64,000 nucleotides of DNA from Chamaelirium japonicum (lineage: Eukaryota > Streptophyta > Magnoliopsida > Liliales > Melanthiaceae): assembly GCA_947650365.1 (NCBI GenBank), contig OX393551.1, positions 61,993,173 to 62,057,172 on the forward strand, given 5' to 3'. Numbering within the stretch: position 1 is the stretch's first letter; every line of letters begins with the position of its first letter. The notes under the pieces are model-generated. The model did not search any database and was not told where the DNA came from. It was given only the letters and a program-made list of their open reading frames with translations. The position numbers were made by a program, and so were the translations under genes. This document shows positions 27,901 through 40,210 of the stretch, piece by piece.

Positions 27901-28126
27901 CATTCGGACAATCTATTCTAATTTATTCGTACGATCCATTCTAATTCATTAGCACGATCCATTCTAATTCATTCATACGATCCATTCTATTTCATTTGTA
28001 TGATCCATTTTTACTCATTCGTACGATCCATTCTAATTCATTCGCACGAATGTATCCATTCTAATTTAGTCATACGATCCATTCTAATTCATTCGCACGA
28101 TCCATTCTAATTCATTTATACGATCC
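27901..28126 (-). repeat. Block B, 226 bp, inverted copy
   Basis: Diverged-monomer block running from CATTCGGAC to TATACGATCC. Its reverse complement matches 28,522-28,747 over the same 226 bp with about five mismatches. Marks are GACTAAATT, GAGTAAA, AAATGAAATAG, GTGCTAATG and GATTGTCCG. It forms an inverted repeat with a 395-bp spacer. Confidence 0.92.
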
Positions 28127-28196
28127 ATTCTAATTCATTCGTACGATCCATTCTGATCCATTCGTACGATCCATTCTACATCATTCGCACGAATGT
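27901..28196 (-). repeat. Satellite domain 28 (-)
   Basis: Almost all block B in reverse (27,901-28,126), then diverged monomers. It leaves through CATTCGCACGAATG. Confidence 0.91.
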
Positions 28197-29640
28197 ACGA
28201 ATGAATTAGAATGGATCATACGAATGAATTAGAATTGATCGTGCGAATGAATTAGAATGGATTGTACGAATGAATTAGAATGGATACATTCGTGCGAATG
28301 AAGTAGAATGGATCGTACGAATGAATTAGAATGGATCGTACGAATGAATTAGAATGGATACATTCGAACGAATGAATTAGAATAGATCGTAGGAATGAAT
28401 TAGAATGGATCATACGAATGAATTAGAATTGATCGTGCGAATGAATTAGAATGGATTGTACAAATGAATTAGAATTGATTGTAGGAATGAATTAGAATGG
28501 ATCATACGAATGAATTAGAATGGATCGTATAAATGAATTAGAATGGATCGTGCAAATGAATTAGAATGGATCGTATGACTGAATTAGAATGGATACATTC
28601 GTGCGAATGAATTAGAATGGATCGTACGAATGAGTAAGAATGGATCATACAAATGAAATAGAATGGATCGTACGAATGAATTAGAATGGATCGTGCTAAT
28701 GAATTAGAATGGATCGTACGAACAAATTAGAATAGATTGTCCGAATGAATACATTCGTGCGAATGAATTAGAATGGATCGTATGAATGAATTAGAATGGA
28801 TGGTATGAATGAATTTGAATGGATCGTACGAATGAATTACAATGGATACATTCGTCCGAATGAATTAGAATGGATCGTACGAATGAATTAGAATGGATCG
28901 TACGAATGAATTAGAATGGATACATTCGAACGAATGAATTAGAATAGATCGTAGGAATGAATTAGAATGGATCATCCGAATGAATTAGAATTGATCGTGC
29001 GAATGAATTAGAATAGATTGTACGAATTAATTAGAATGGATACATTCGTGCGAATGAATTAGAATGGATCGTACGAATGAATTAGAATGGATCGTACGAA
29101 TGAATTAGAATGAATCGTACGAATGAATTAGAATGGATACATTCGAACGAATGAATTAGAATAGATCGTAGGAATGAATTAGAATGGATCATACGAATGA
29201 ATTAGAATTGATCATGCGAATGAATTAGAATGGATTGTACGAATGAATTAAAATGGATACATTCGTGCGAATGAAGTAGAACGGATCGTACGAATGAATT
29301 AGAATGGATCGTACGAATGAATTAGAATGAATCGTACGAATGAATTAGAATGGATCGTACGAATGAATTAGAATGGATACATTCATGCGAATGAATTAGA
29401 ATGGATCGTACGAATGAATTAGAATGGATCGAACGAATAAATTAGAATGGATCATACGAGTGAATTAGAATTGATCGTGCGAATGAATTAGAATGGATTG
29501 TACGAATGAATTAGAATGGATACATTCGTGCGAATGAAGTAGAATGGATCGTACGAATGAATTAGAATGGATCTTACGAATGAATTAGAATGAATCGTAC
29601 GAATGAATTAGAATGGATCATACGAATGAATTAGAATGGA
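28197..29640 (+). repeat. Satellite domain 29 (+)
   Basis: About 290 bp of HOR, then block B in + orientation (28,522-28,747) and diverged monomers to about 28,850, then HORs. From 29,390 it is the outer left arm of the large inverted repeat. It ends on a GGATCC palindrome centred at 29,640/29,641. Confidence 0.91.
28522..28747 (+). repeat. Block B, 226 bp, direct copy
   Basis: From GGATCGTATAAATG to ATTGTCCGAATG. It contains nine 23-mers and one 28-mer in an order different from the main HOR, without the GAAGTAG and TAGATCGTAGG diagnostic monomers, so it represents an older or separate HOR lineage. Confidence 0.91.
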
Positions 29641-29700
29641 TCCATTCTAATTCATTCGTACGATCCATTCTAATTCATTTGTACGATCCATTCTACTTCA
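29581..29700. repeat. Palindrome at the GGATCC switch
   Basis: Arms 29,581-29,640 and 29,641-29,700 pair at 56 of 60 positions; the inner 20 bp on each side are exact. It could form a cruciform. The mirror switch at 34,524/34,525 has a similar palindrome with one mismatch in the inner 21 bp. Confidence 0.9.
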
Positions 29701-30475
29701 TTCGCACGAATGTATCCATTCTAATTCATTCGTACAATCCATTCTAATTCATTCGCACGAGCAATTCTAATTCATTCGTATGATCCATTCTAATTCATTC
29801 CTACGATCTATTCTAATTCATTCGTTCGAATGTATCCATTCTAATTCATTCGTACGATTCATTCTAATTCATTTGTACGATCCATTCTAATTCATTCGTA
29901 CGATCCATTCTACTTCATTCGCAAGAATGTATCCATTCTAATTCATTCGTACAATCCATTCTAATTCATTCGCACGATCAATTCTAATTCATTCGTATGA
30001 TCCATTCTAATTCATTCCTACGATCTATTCTAATTCATTAGTTTGAATGTATCCATTCTAATTCATTCGTACGATTCATTCTAATTCATTCGTACAATCC
30101 ATTCTAATTCATTCGTACGATCCATTCTAATTCATTCATATGATCCATTCTAATTCATTCCTACGATCTATTCTAATTCATTCGTTCGAATGTATCCATT
30201 CTAATTCATTCGTATGATTCATTCTAATCCATTCGTACGATCCATTCTAATTCATTCGTATGATCCGATCTACTTCATTCGCACGAATGTATCCATTCTA
30301 ATTCATTCGTACAATCCATTCTAATTCATTCGCACGATCAATTCTAAGTCATTCATATGATCTATTCTAATTCATTCCTACGATCCATTCTAATTCATTC
30401 GTACGATCCATTCTAATTCATTCCTATGTACGATCCATTCTAATCTATTCCTGTGATCCATTCTAATTCATTCGT
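29641..30475 (-). repeat. Satellite domain 30 (-)
   Basis: Reverse HORs forming part of the left arm of the large inverted repeat and mirrored by domain 33. It leaves through CATTCGTGCGAATG. Confidence 0.92.
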
Positions 30476-31150
30476 GCGAATGAATTAGATTGCATCGTAC
30501 TAATGAATTAGAATGGATCGGACGAATGAATTAGAAAATGGATACATTCGAACGAATGAATTAGAATAGATCGTAGGAATGAATTAGAATGGATCATACG
30601 AATGAATTAGAATTGATCGTGCGAATGAATTAGAATGGATTGTACGAATGAATTAGAATGGATACATTCGTGCGAATGAAGTAGAATGGATCGTACGAAT
30701 GAATTAGAATGGATCGTAAGAATGAATTGAATGAATTAGAATTGATCGTAGGAATGAATTAGAATGGATCATACGAATGAATTAGAATTGATCGTGCGAA
30801 TGAATTAGAATGGATTGTACGAATGAATTAGAATGGATACATTCGTGAGAATGAAGTAGAATGGATCGTATGAATGAATTAGAATGGATCGTACGAATGA
30901 ATTAGAATGAATCGTACGAATGAATTAGAATGGATACATTCGAACGAATGAATTAGAATAGATCGTTGGAATGAATTAGAATGGATCATACGAATGAATT
31001 AGAATTGATCGTGCGAATGAATTAGAATGGATTGTAGGAATGAATTAGAATGGATACATTCGTGCGAATGAAGTACAATGGATCGTACGAATGAATTAGA
31101 ATGGATCGTACGAATGAATTAGAATGGATCGTACGAATGAATTAGAATGG
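30476..31150 (+). repeat. Satellite domain 31 (+)
   Basis: HORs; 30,476-30,985 still belongs to the left arm. It carries the private variant GAAAATGG (30,534-30,541) and a short joint AATGAATTGAATG at about 30,721. It ends at AATGGAATGTATCC, a joint repeated at 57,445. Confidence 0.91.
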
Positions 31151-31665
31151 AATGTATCCATTCTAATTCATTCGTGCAATCCATTCTAATTCATTCGCAC
31201 GATCCATTCTACTTCATTCGCACGAATGTATCCATTCTAATTCATTCGTACAATCCATTATAATTCATTCGCACGATCAATTCTAATTCATTCGTATGAT
31301 CCATTCTAATTCATTCCTACGATCTATTCTAATTCATTCAATTCATTCGTACGATCCATTCTAATTCATTCGTACGATCCATTCTACTTCATTCGCACGA
31401 ATGTATCCATTCTAATTCATTCGTACGATTCATTCTAATTCATTCGTACGATCTATTCTAATTCATTCGTACGATCCATTCTAATTCATTCGTACGATCC
31501 ATTCTAATTCATTCGTACGATCCATTCTAATTCATTCGTATGATCCATTCTAATTCATTCGTACGATCCATTCTAATTTATTCGTTCGAATGTATCCATT
31601 CTAATTCATTCGTATGATTCATTCTAATTCATTCGTACGATCCATTCTAATTCATTCGTATGATC

Positions 31666-31811
31666 ATTATGGCAATTTGATCATCCTCACAAAAAATTAA
31701 CAAAATCTGAAAGTTCTAAGGGCGCCGATTGAATCAAACGTTTCTGAACCGTCTATTTGAACCGTTAATTTAAATAACACATTTGACACCCTTATAAGTT
31801 TCCGAATTTGC
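31666..31811. other. Non-satellite tag, 146 bp
   Basis: The longest stretch that cannot be aligned to the monomer. It includes a GGCGCC palindrome (31,721-31,726), two GAACCGT copies 14 bp apart (31,746 and 31,760) and ATTTAAAT. It has no useful open frame, no transposon terminus I recognise and no RNA fold I can support. TGATC stands on both sides (31,661-31,665 and 31,812-31,816), but TGATCC is also normal reverse-monomer sequence, so a target-site duplication is not proven. It lies inside domain 32, in the core of the large inverted repeat. It could be captured flanking DNA or a fragment of an unknown element. Confidence 0.9.
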
Positions 31812-32200
31812 TGATCCATTCTAATTCATTCGTACGATCCATTCTAATTCATTCGCACAAATGTATCCATTCTAATTCATTCGCTCGAATATATCCATTT
31901 TAATTCATTCGTACGATCCATTCTAATTCATTCGTACGATCTAATTCATTCATACGATCCATTATAATTCATTCGTATGATCGATTCTAATTCATTTGCA
32001 CGATCCATTCTAATTCATTCGTACGATCCATTCTAATTCATTCGTATGATTCATTCTAATCCATTCGTACGATCCATTTAATTCATTCGTACGATCAATT
32101 CTAATTCATTCTCACAAATGTAACATTTCTAATTCATTTGTACGATCCATTCAAATTCATTCGTACGATCCATTCTAATTCATTCCTACGATCTATTCTA
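31746..32200 (-). repeat. Tag-linked block, copy 1
   Basis: The tag's right half plus about 390 bp of diverged reverse monomers with distinctive variants: CGCACAAATG, CGCTCGAATATATCC, GATCGATTC and CTCACAAATGTAAC. The same set in the same order follows the second tag, so the whole block was duplicated. Confidence 0.85.
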
Positions 32201-33690
32201 ATTCATTCGTTCGAATGTATCCATTCTAATTTATTCATACGATCCATTCTAATTCATTCGTACGATCCATTCTACTTCATTCGCACGAATGTATCCTTTC
32301 TAATTCATTCGTACAATCCATTCTAATTCATTTGCACGATCAATTCTAATTCATTCGTATGATCCATTCTAATTCATTCCTACGATCTATTCTAATTCAT
32401 TCGTTCGAATGTATCCATTCTAATTCATTCGTACGATTCATTCTAATTCATTCGTACGATCCATTCTATTTCATTCGTACGATCCATTCTACTTCATTCG
32501 CACGAATGTATCCATTCTAATTCCTTCGTACAATCCATTCTAATTCATTCGCACGATCAATTCTAATTCATTCGTATGATCCATTCTAATTCATTCCTAC
32601 GATCTATTCTAATTCATTAGTTCGAATGTATCCATTCTAATTCATTCGTACGATTCATTCTAATTCATTCGTACGATCCATTCTAATTCATTCGTACGAT
32701 CCATTCTACTTCATTCGCATGAATGTATCTATTCTAATTCATTCGTACAATCCATTCTAATTCATTCGCACGATCAATACTAATTCATTCGTATGATCCA
32801 TTCTAATTCATTCCTACGATCTATTCTAATTCATTCGTTCGAATGTATCCATTCTAATTCATTCGTACGATTCATTCTAATTCATTCGTACGATCCATTA
32901 TGATTCATTCGTACGATCCATTCTAATTCATTCGCACGATCAATTCTACTTCATTCGTATGATCTATTCTAATTTATTCCTACGATCTATTCTAATTCAT
33001 TCGTTCGAATCTTTCCATTCTAATTCATTCGTACGATTCATTCTAATTCATTCGTACGATCCATTGTGATTCATTCGTACGATCCATTCTAATTCATTCG
33101 TACGATCCATTCTACTTCATTCGCACGAATGGATCCATTCTAATTCATTCGTACAATCCATTCTAATTCATTCGTACAATTCATTCTAATTCATTCCTAC
33201 GATCTATTCTAATTCATTCGTTCGAATGTTTCCATTCTAATTCATTCGTACGATTCATTCTAATTCATTCGTACGATCCATTCTAATTCATTCATACGAT
33301 CCATTCTACTTCATTCTCACGAATGTATCCATTCTAATTCATTCGTACAATCCATTCTAATTCATTCGCACGATCAATTCTAATTCATTCGTATGATCCA
33401 TTCTAATTCATTCCTATGATCAATTCTAATTCATTCAATTCATTCTTACGATCCATTCTAATTCATTCGTACGATCCATTCTACTTCATTCGCACGAATG
33501 TATCCATTCTAATTCATTCGTACAATCCATTCTAATTCATTCGCACGATCAATTCTAATTCATTCGTATGATCCATTCTAATTCATTCCTACGATCTATT
33601 CTAATTCATCCGTTCGAATGTATCCATTTTCTAATTCATTCGTCCGATCCATTCTAATTCATTCGTACGATGCAATCTAATTCATTCGCA

Positions 33691-34524
33691 CGAATGAATT
33701 AGAATGGATCACAGGAATAGATTAGAATGGATCGTACATAGGAATGAATTAGAATGGATCGTACGAATGAATTAGAATGGATCGTAGGAATGAATTAGAA
33801 TAGATCATATGAATGACTTAGAATTGATCGTGCGAATGAATTAGAATGGATTGTACGAATGAATTAGAATGGATACATTCGTGCGAATGAAGTAGAACGG
33901 ATCATACGAATGAATTAGAATGGATCGTACGAATGGATTAGAATGAATCATACGAATGAATTAGAATGGATACATTCGAACGAATGAATTAGAATAGATC
34001 GTAGGAATGAATTAGAATGGATCATACGAATGAATTAGAATGGATCGTACGAATGAATTAGAATGGATTGTACGAATGAATTAGAATGAATCGTACGAAT
34101 GAATTAGAATGGATATATTCGAACTAATGAATTAGAATTGATCGTAGGAATGAATTAGAATGGATCATACGAATGAATTAGAATTGATCGTGCGAATGAA
34201 TTAGAATGGATTGTACGAATGAATTAGAATGGATACATTCGTGCGAATGAAGTAGAATGGATCGTACGAATGAATTAGAATGGATCGTACGAATGAATTA
34301 GAATGAATCGTACGAATGAATTAGAATGGATACATTCGAACGAATGAATTAGAATAGATCGTAGGAATGAATTAGAATGGATCATACGAATGAATTAGAA
34401 TTGATCGTGCGAATGAATTAGAATGGATTGTACGAATGAATTAGAATGGATACATTCGTGCGAATGAAGTAGAATGGATCGTACGAATGAATTAAAATGG
34501 ATCGTACGAATGAAATAGAATGGA
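33691..34524 (+). repeat. Satellite domain 33 (+)
   Basis: Mirror image of domain 30 (positions sum to 64,165). It shares private marks such as GACTTAG near 33,815 and GAATGGATTAG near 33,931. It ends on GGATCC centred at 34,524/34,525. Confidence 0.92.
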
Positions 34525-34752
34525 TCCATTCTAATTCATTCGTACGATTCATTCTAATTCATTCGTACGATCCATTCTAATTCATTCGTACGATCCATTC
34601 TACTTCATTCGCACGACTGTATCCATTCTAATTCATTCGTACTATCCATTCTAATTCATTCGCACGATCAATTCTAATTCATTCGTATGATCCATTCTAA
34701 TTTATTCGTTCGATCCATTCTAATTCATTCGTACGATCCATTCTAATTCATT
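34525..34752 (-). repeat. Satellite domain 34 (-)
   Basis: Mirror of 29,390-29,640, apart from one 23-bp monomer (tail ATCATAC) present only on the left side. It shares the rare GGATCGAACGAATAAATT mark. It ends CATTCGGATCATACG. Confidence 0.91.
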
Positions 34753-35416
34753 CGGATCATACGAATGAATTAGAATGAATCGTACGAATGAATTAGAATG
34801 GATACATTCGAACTAATGAATTAGAATAGATCGTAGGAATGAATTAGAATGGATCATACGAATGAATTAGAATTGATCGTGCGAATGAATTAGAATGGAT
34901 TGTACGAAGGAATTAGAATAGATCATACGAATGAATTAGAATGGATCGTACGAAAGAATTAGAATGAATCGTACGAATGAATTAGAATGGATACATTCGA
35001 ACGAATGAATTAGAATAGATCATAGGAATGAATTAGAATGGATCATACGAATGAATTAGAATTGATCGTGCGAATGAATTAGAATGGATTGTACGAATGA
35101 ATTAGAATGGATACATTCGTGCGAATGAAGTAGAACGGATCGTACGAATGAATTAGAATGGATCGTACGAATGAATTAGAATGAATCGTACGAATGAATT
35201 AGAATAGATCGTAGGAATGAATTAGAATGGATCGTATGAATTAGAATGGATCATACGAATGAATTAGAATTGATCGTGCGAATGAATTAGAATGGATTGT
35301 ACGAATGAATTAGAATGGATACATTCGTGCGAATAAAGTAGAATGGATCGTAAGAATAAAGTAGAATGGATCGTACGAATGAATTAGAATGGATCGTGCA
35401 AATGAATTAGAATCGA
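34753..35416 (+). repeat. Satellite domain 35 (+)
   Basis: Partial HORs, ending in diverged type-B monomers and the shared AATCGATCC joint. Confidence 0.9.
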
Positions 35417-35756
35417 TCCATTCTACTTCATTAGCACGATCCATTCTAATTCATTCATTCAATCCATTCTAATTCATTCGTATGATTCATTCTACTTCAT
35501 TCTAATTCATTCGCACGATCAATTCTAATTCATTCGTATGATCCATTCTAATTCATTCCTACGATCTATTCTAATTCATTCGTTCGAATGTATCTATTCT
35601 AATTCATTCGTATGATCCATTCTAATTCATTCGTACGATCCATTCTACTTCATTCGCACGAATGTATCCATTCTAATTCATTCGTACAATCCATTCTAAT
35701 TCATTCGCACGATCAATTCTAATTCATTCGTATGATCCATTCTAATTCATTCGTAC
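35417..35756 (-). repeat. Satellite domain 36 (-)
   Basis: A 340-bp reverse segment; the first 80 bp are shuffled (TACTTCATTCTAATTCATTC near 35,490). It ends with the joint also found at 13,864. Confidence 0.9.
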
Positions 35757-38700
35757 ATTCGTGCGAATGATGTAGAATGGATCGTACGAATGAATCAGAA
35801 TGAATCGTACGAATGAATTAGAATGGATACATTCGAACGAATGAATTAGAATAGATCGTAGGAATGAATTAGAATGGATCATACGAATGAATTAGAATTG
35901 ATCGTGCGAATGAATTAGAATGGATTGCACGAATGAATTAGAATGGATCGTACGAATGAATTAGAATGAATCGTACGAATGAATTAGAATGGATATTTTC
36001 GAACGAATGAATTAGAATAGATCGTAGGAATGAATTAGAATGGATCATACGAATGAATTAGAATTGATCGTGCGAATGAATTAGAATGGATTGCACGAAT
36101 GAATTAGAATGGATACATTCGTGCGAATGAAGTAGAATGGATCGTACGAATGAATTAGAATGGATCATACGAATGAATTATAATGAATCGTACGAATGAA
36201 TTAGAATGGATACATTCGAACGAATGAATTAGAATATATCGTAGGAATGAATTAGAATGGATCATACGAATGAATTAGAATTGAACGTGCGAATGAATTA
36301 GAATGGATTGTACGAATGAATTAGAATGGATACATTCGTGCGAATGAATCAGAATGGATACATTTGTGCGAATGAATTAGAATGGATCGTACGAATGAAT
36401 TAGAATGGATACATTCGAACGAATAAATTAGAATAGATCGTAGGAATGAATTAGAATGGATCATACGGATGAATTAGAATTGATCGTGCGAATGAATTAG
36501 AATGGATTGTACGAATGAATTAGAATGGATACATTCGTGCGAATGAAGTAGAATGGATCGTACGAATGAATTAGAATGGATCGTACGAATGAATTAGAAT
36601 GAATCGTACGAATGAATTAGAATGGATACGTTCGAACGAATGAATTAGAATAGATCGTAGGAATGAATTAGAATGGATCATACGAATGAATTAGAATTGA
36701 TCGTGCGAATGAATTAGAATGGATTGTACGAATGAATTAGAATGGATACATTCGTGAGAATGAAGTAGAATAGATCGTACGAATGAATTAGAATGGATCG
36801 TACGAATGAATTAGAATGAATCATACGAATGAATTATAATGGATAAATTCGAACGAATGAATTAGAATAGATCATAGAAATGAATTAGAATGGATCATAC
36901 GAATGAATTAGAATTGATCGTGTGAATGAATTAGAATGGATTGTACGAATGAATTAGAATGGATACATTCGTGCGAATGAAGTAGAATGGATTGTACGAA
37001 TGAATTAGAATGGATCGTATGAATGAATTAGAATGAATCGTATGAATGAGTTAGAATGGATACATTCGAACGAATGAATCAGAATAGATCGTAGGAATGA
37101 ATTAGAATGGATCATACGAATGAATTAGAATTGATCGTGCGAATGAATTAGAATGGATTGTACGAATGAATTAGAATGGATACATTCGTGAGAATGAAGT
37201 AGAATGGATCGTACGAATGAATTAGAATGGATCGTACGAATGAATTAGAATGAATATACGAATGAATTAGAATGGATACATTCGAACGAATGAATTAGAA
37301 TAGATCGTAGGAATGAATTAGAATGGATCATACGAATGAATTAGAATTGATCATGCGAATGAATTAGAATGGATTGTACGAATGAATTAGAATGGATACA
37401 TTCGTGCGAATGAAGTAGAATGGATCGTACGAATGAATTAGAATGGATCGTACGAATGAATTAGAATGAATCGTACGAATGAATTAGAATGGATACATTC
37501 GAACGAATGAATTAGAATAGATCGTAGGAATGAATTAGAATGGATCATACAAATGAATTAGAATTGATCGTGCGAATGAATTAGAATGGATTGTACGAAT
37601 GAATTAGAATGGATACATTCGTGCGAATGAAGTAGAATGGATCGTACGAATGAATTAGAATGGATCGTACGAATGAATTAGAATGAATCGTACGAATGAA
37701 TTAGAATGGATACATTCGAACGAATGAATTAGAATAGATCGTAGGAATGAATTAGAATGGATCATACGAATGAATTAGAATTGATCGAGCGAATGAATTA
37801 GAATGGGTTGTACGAATGAATTAGAATGGATACATTCGTGAGAATGAAGTAGAATGGATCGTACGAATGAATTAGAGTGGATCGTACGAATGAATTAGAA
37901 TGAATCATACGAATGAATTAGAATGGATACATTCGAACGAATGAATTAGAATAGATCGTAGGAATGAATTAGAATGGATCATACGAATGAATTAGAATTG
38001 ATCATGCGAATGAATTAGAATGGATTGTACGAATGAATTAGAATGGATACATTCGTGCGAATGAAGTAGAATGGATCGTACGAATGAATTAGAATGGATC
38101 GTACGAATGAATTAGAATGAATCGTACGAATGTATTAGAATGGATACATTCGAACGAATGAATTAGAATAGATCGTAGGAATGAATTAGAATGGATACAT
38201 TCTGCGAATGAATTAGAATGGATTGTACGAATGAATTAGAATGGATACATTCGTGCGAATGAAGTAGAATGGATCGTACGAATGAATTAGAATGGATCGT
38301 ACGAATGAATTAGAATGAATCGTACGAATGAATTAGAATGGATACATTCGAACGAATGAATTAGAATAGATCGTAGGAATGAATTAGAATGGATCATACG
38401 AATGAATTAGAATTGATCATGCGAATGAATTAGAATGGATTGTACGAATGAATTAGAATGGATACATTCGTGAGAATGAAGTAGAATGGATCGTACGAAT
38501 GAATTAGAATGAATCATACGAATGAATTAGAATGGATACATTCGAACGAATGAATTAGAATAGATCGTAGGAATGAATTAGAATAGATCAAACGAATGAA
38601 TTAGAATTGATCGTGCGAATGAATTAGAATGGATTATACGAATGAATTAGAATGGATACATTCGTGCGAATAAAGTAGAATGGATCGTACGAATGAATTA

Positions 38701-39479
38701 GAATGGATCGTACGAATGAATTAGAATGAATCGTAAGAATGAATTAGAAAGGATACATTCGAACGAATGAATTAGAATAGATCGTAGGAATGAATTAGAA
38801 TGGATCATACGAATGAATTAGAATTGATCGTGCGAATGAATTAGAATGGATTGTACGAATGAATTAGAACGGATACATTCGTGCGAATGAAGTAGAATGG
38901 ATCGTACGAATGAATTAGAATGGATCGTACGAATGAATTAGAATGAATCGTACGAATGAATTAGAATGGATACATTCGAACGAATGAATTAGAATAGATC
39001 GTAGGAATGAATTAGAATGAATCATACGAATGAATTAGAATTGATCGTGCGAATGAATTAGAATGGATTGTACGAATGAATTAGAATGGATACATTCGTG
39101 AGAATGAAGTAGAATGGATCGTACGAATGAATTAGAATGGATCGTACGAATGAATTAGAATGAATCATACGAATGAGTTAGAATGGATACATTCGAACGA
39201 ATGAATTAGAATAGATCGTAGGAATGAATTAGAATGGATCATATGAATGAATTAGAACTGATCGTGCGAATGAATTAGAATGGATTGTACAAATGAATTA
39301 GAATGGATACATTCGTGCGAATGAAGTAGAATGGATCGTACGAATGAATTAGAATGGATCGTATGAATGAATTAGAATGAATCGTACGAATGAATTAGAA
39401 TGGATACATTCGAACGAATGAATTAGAATAGATCGTAGGAATGAATTAGAATGGATCATACGAATGAATTAGAATTGAT

Positions 39480-40210
39480 CGTGCGAATGAATTAGAATGG
39501 ATTGTACGAATGAATTAGAATGGATACATTCATGAGAATGAAGTAGAATGGATCGTACGAATGAATTAGAATGGATCGTACGAATGAATCATACGAATGA
39601 ATTAGAATGGATACATTCGATCGAATGAATTAGAATAGATCGTAGGAATGAATTAGAATGGATCATACGAATGAATTAGAATTGATCGTGCGAATGAATT
39701 AGAATGGATTGTACGAATGAATTAGAATGGATACATTCGTGCGAATGAAGTAGAATGGATCGTACGAATGAATTAGAATGGATCGTACGAATGAATTAGA
39801 ATGAATCGTACGAATGAATTAGAATGGATACATTCGAACGAATGAATTAGAATAGATCATTGGAATGAATTAGAATGGATCATACGAATGAATTATAATT
39901 GATCGTGCGAATGAATTAGAATGGATTGTACGAATGAATTAGAATGGATACATTCGTGCGAATGAAGTAGAATGGATCGTACGAATGAATTAGAATGGAT
40001 CGTACGAATGAATTAGAATGAATCGTACAAATGAATTAGAATGGATACATTCGAACGAATGAATTAGAATAGATCGTAGGAATGAATTAGAATGGATCAT
40101 ACGAATGAATTAGAATTGATCGTGCGAATGAATTAGAATGGATTGTCTGAATGAATTAGAATGGATACATTCGTGAGAATGAAGTAGAATGGATCGTACG
40201 AATGAATTAG
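39480..40210 (+). repeat. Third, partial copy of a macro-repeat segment
   Basis: Carries CATGAG (39,531), CATTCGATCG (about 39,613), GATCATTGG (about 39,856), GTACAAATG and GATTGTCTG (40,141) in the order seen at 44.9-45.6 and 49.7-50.4 kb. Offset to the former is 5,412 before and 5,422 after a private 10-bp loss. Units outside do not share the marks. Confidence 0.88.

Larger units (their letters stand above)
29390..30985. repeat. Large inverted repeat, left arm (about 1.6 kb)
   Basis: Mirrors 33,180-34,752 about a centre near 32,082: matched positions sum to 64,165 inside 29,641. Outside 29,641 there is a 23-bp shift, from one extra monomer at about 29,603-29,625. Shared private marks include GAAAATGG, AATTGAATG, ATCACAGGAATAG and its complement, GACTTAG, GAATGGATTAG and GATCGAACGAATAAATT. 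Identity by eye is about 97-98%. The arm contains two orientation switches. Confidence 0.93.
31151..33690 (-). repeat. Satellite domain 32 (-)
   Basis: A 2.5-kb reverse tract. It holds the non-satellite tag (31,666-31,811) followed by about 350 bp of diverged monomers. Regular HORs follow (ACTTC 32,491 and 32,708, 217 bp apart). From about 33,180 it is the right arm of the large inverted repeat. It leaves through CATTCGCACGAATG. Confidence 0.91.
33180..34752. repeat. Large inverted repeat, right arm (about 1.6 kb)
   Basis: Reverse complement of 29,390-30,985. The switches at 33,690 and 34,524 are exact mirror images of those at 30,475 and 29,641 (each pair sums to 64,165). The match fades inward of 33,180, where monomers 6-7 differ, and outward of 34,752, where the right side flips orientation again. 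The 2.2-kb core between the arms holds the non-satellite tag. Confidence 0.93.

Noticed and set aside
31661-31816. Transposon insertion with TGATC target-site duplication around the tag
   Set aside because: TGATC also occurs in ordinary reverse monomers, the tag has no terminal inverted repeats that I can see, and the second copy lacks the left end. Kept only as an unclassified tag.
32138-32326. Open frame of 62 codons near the non-satellite tag
   Set aside because: It lies wholly in satellite monomers downstream of the tag and does not use the unique sequence.
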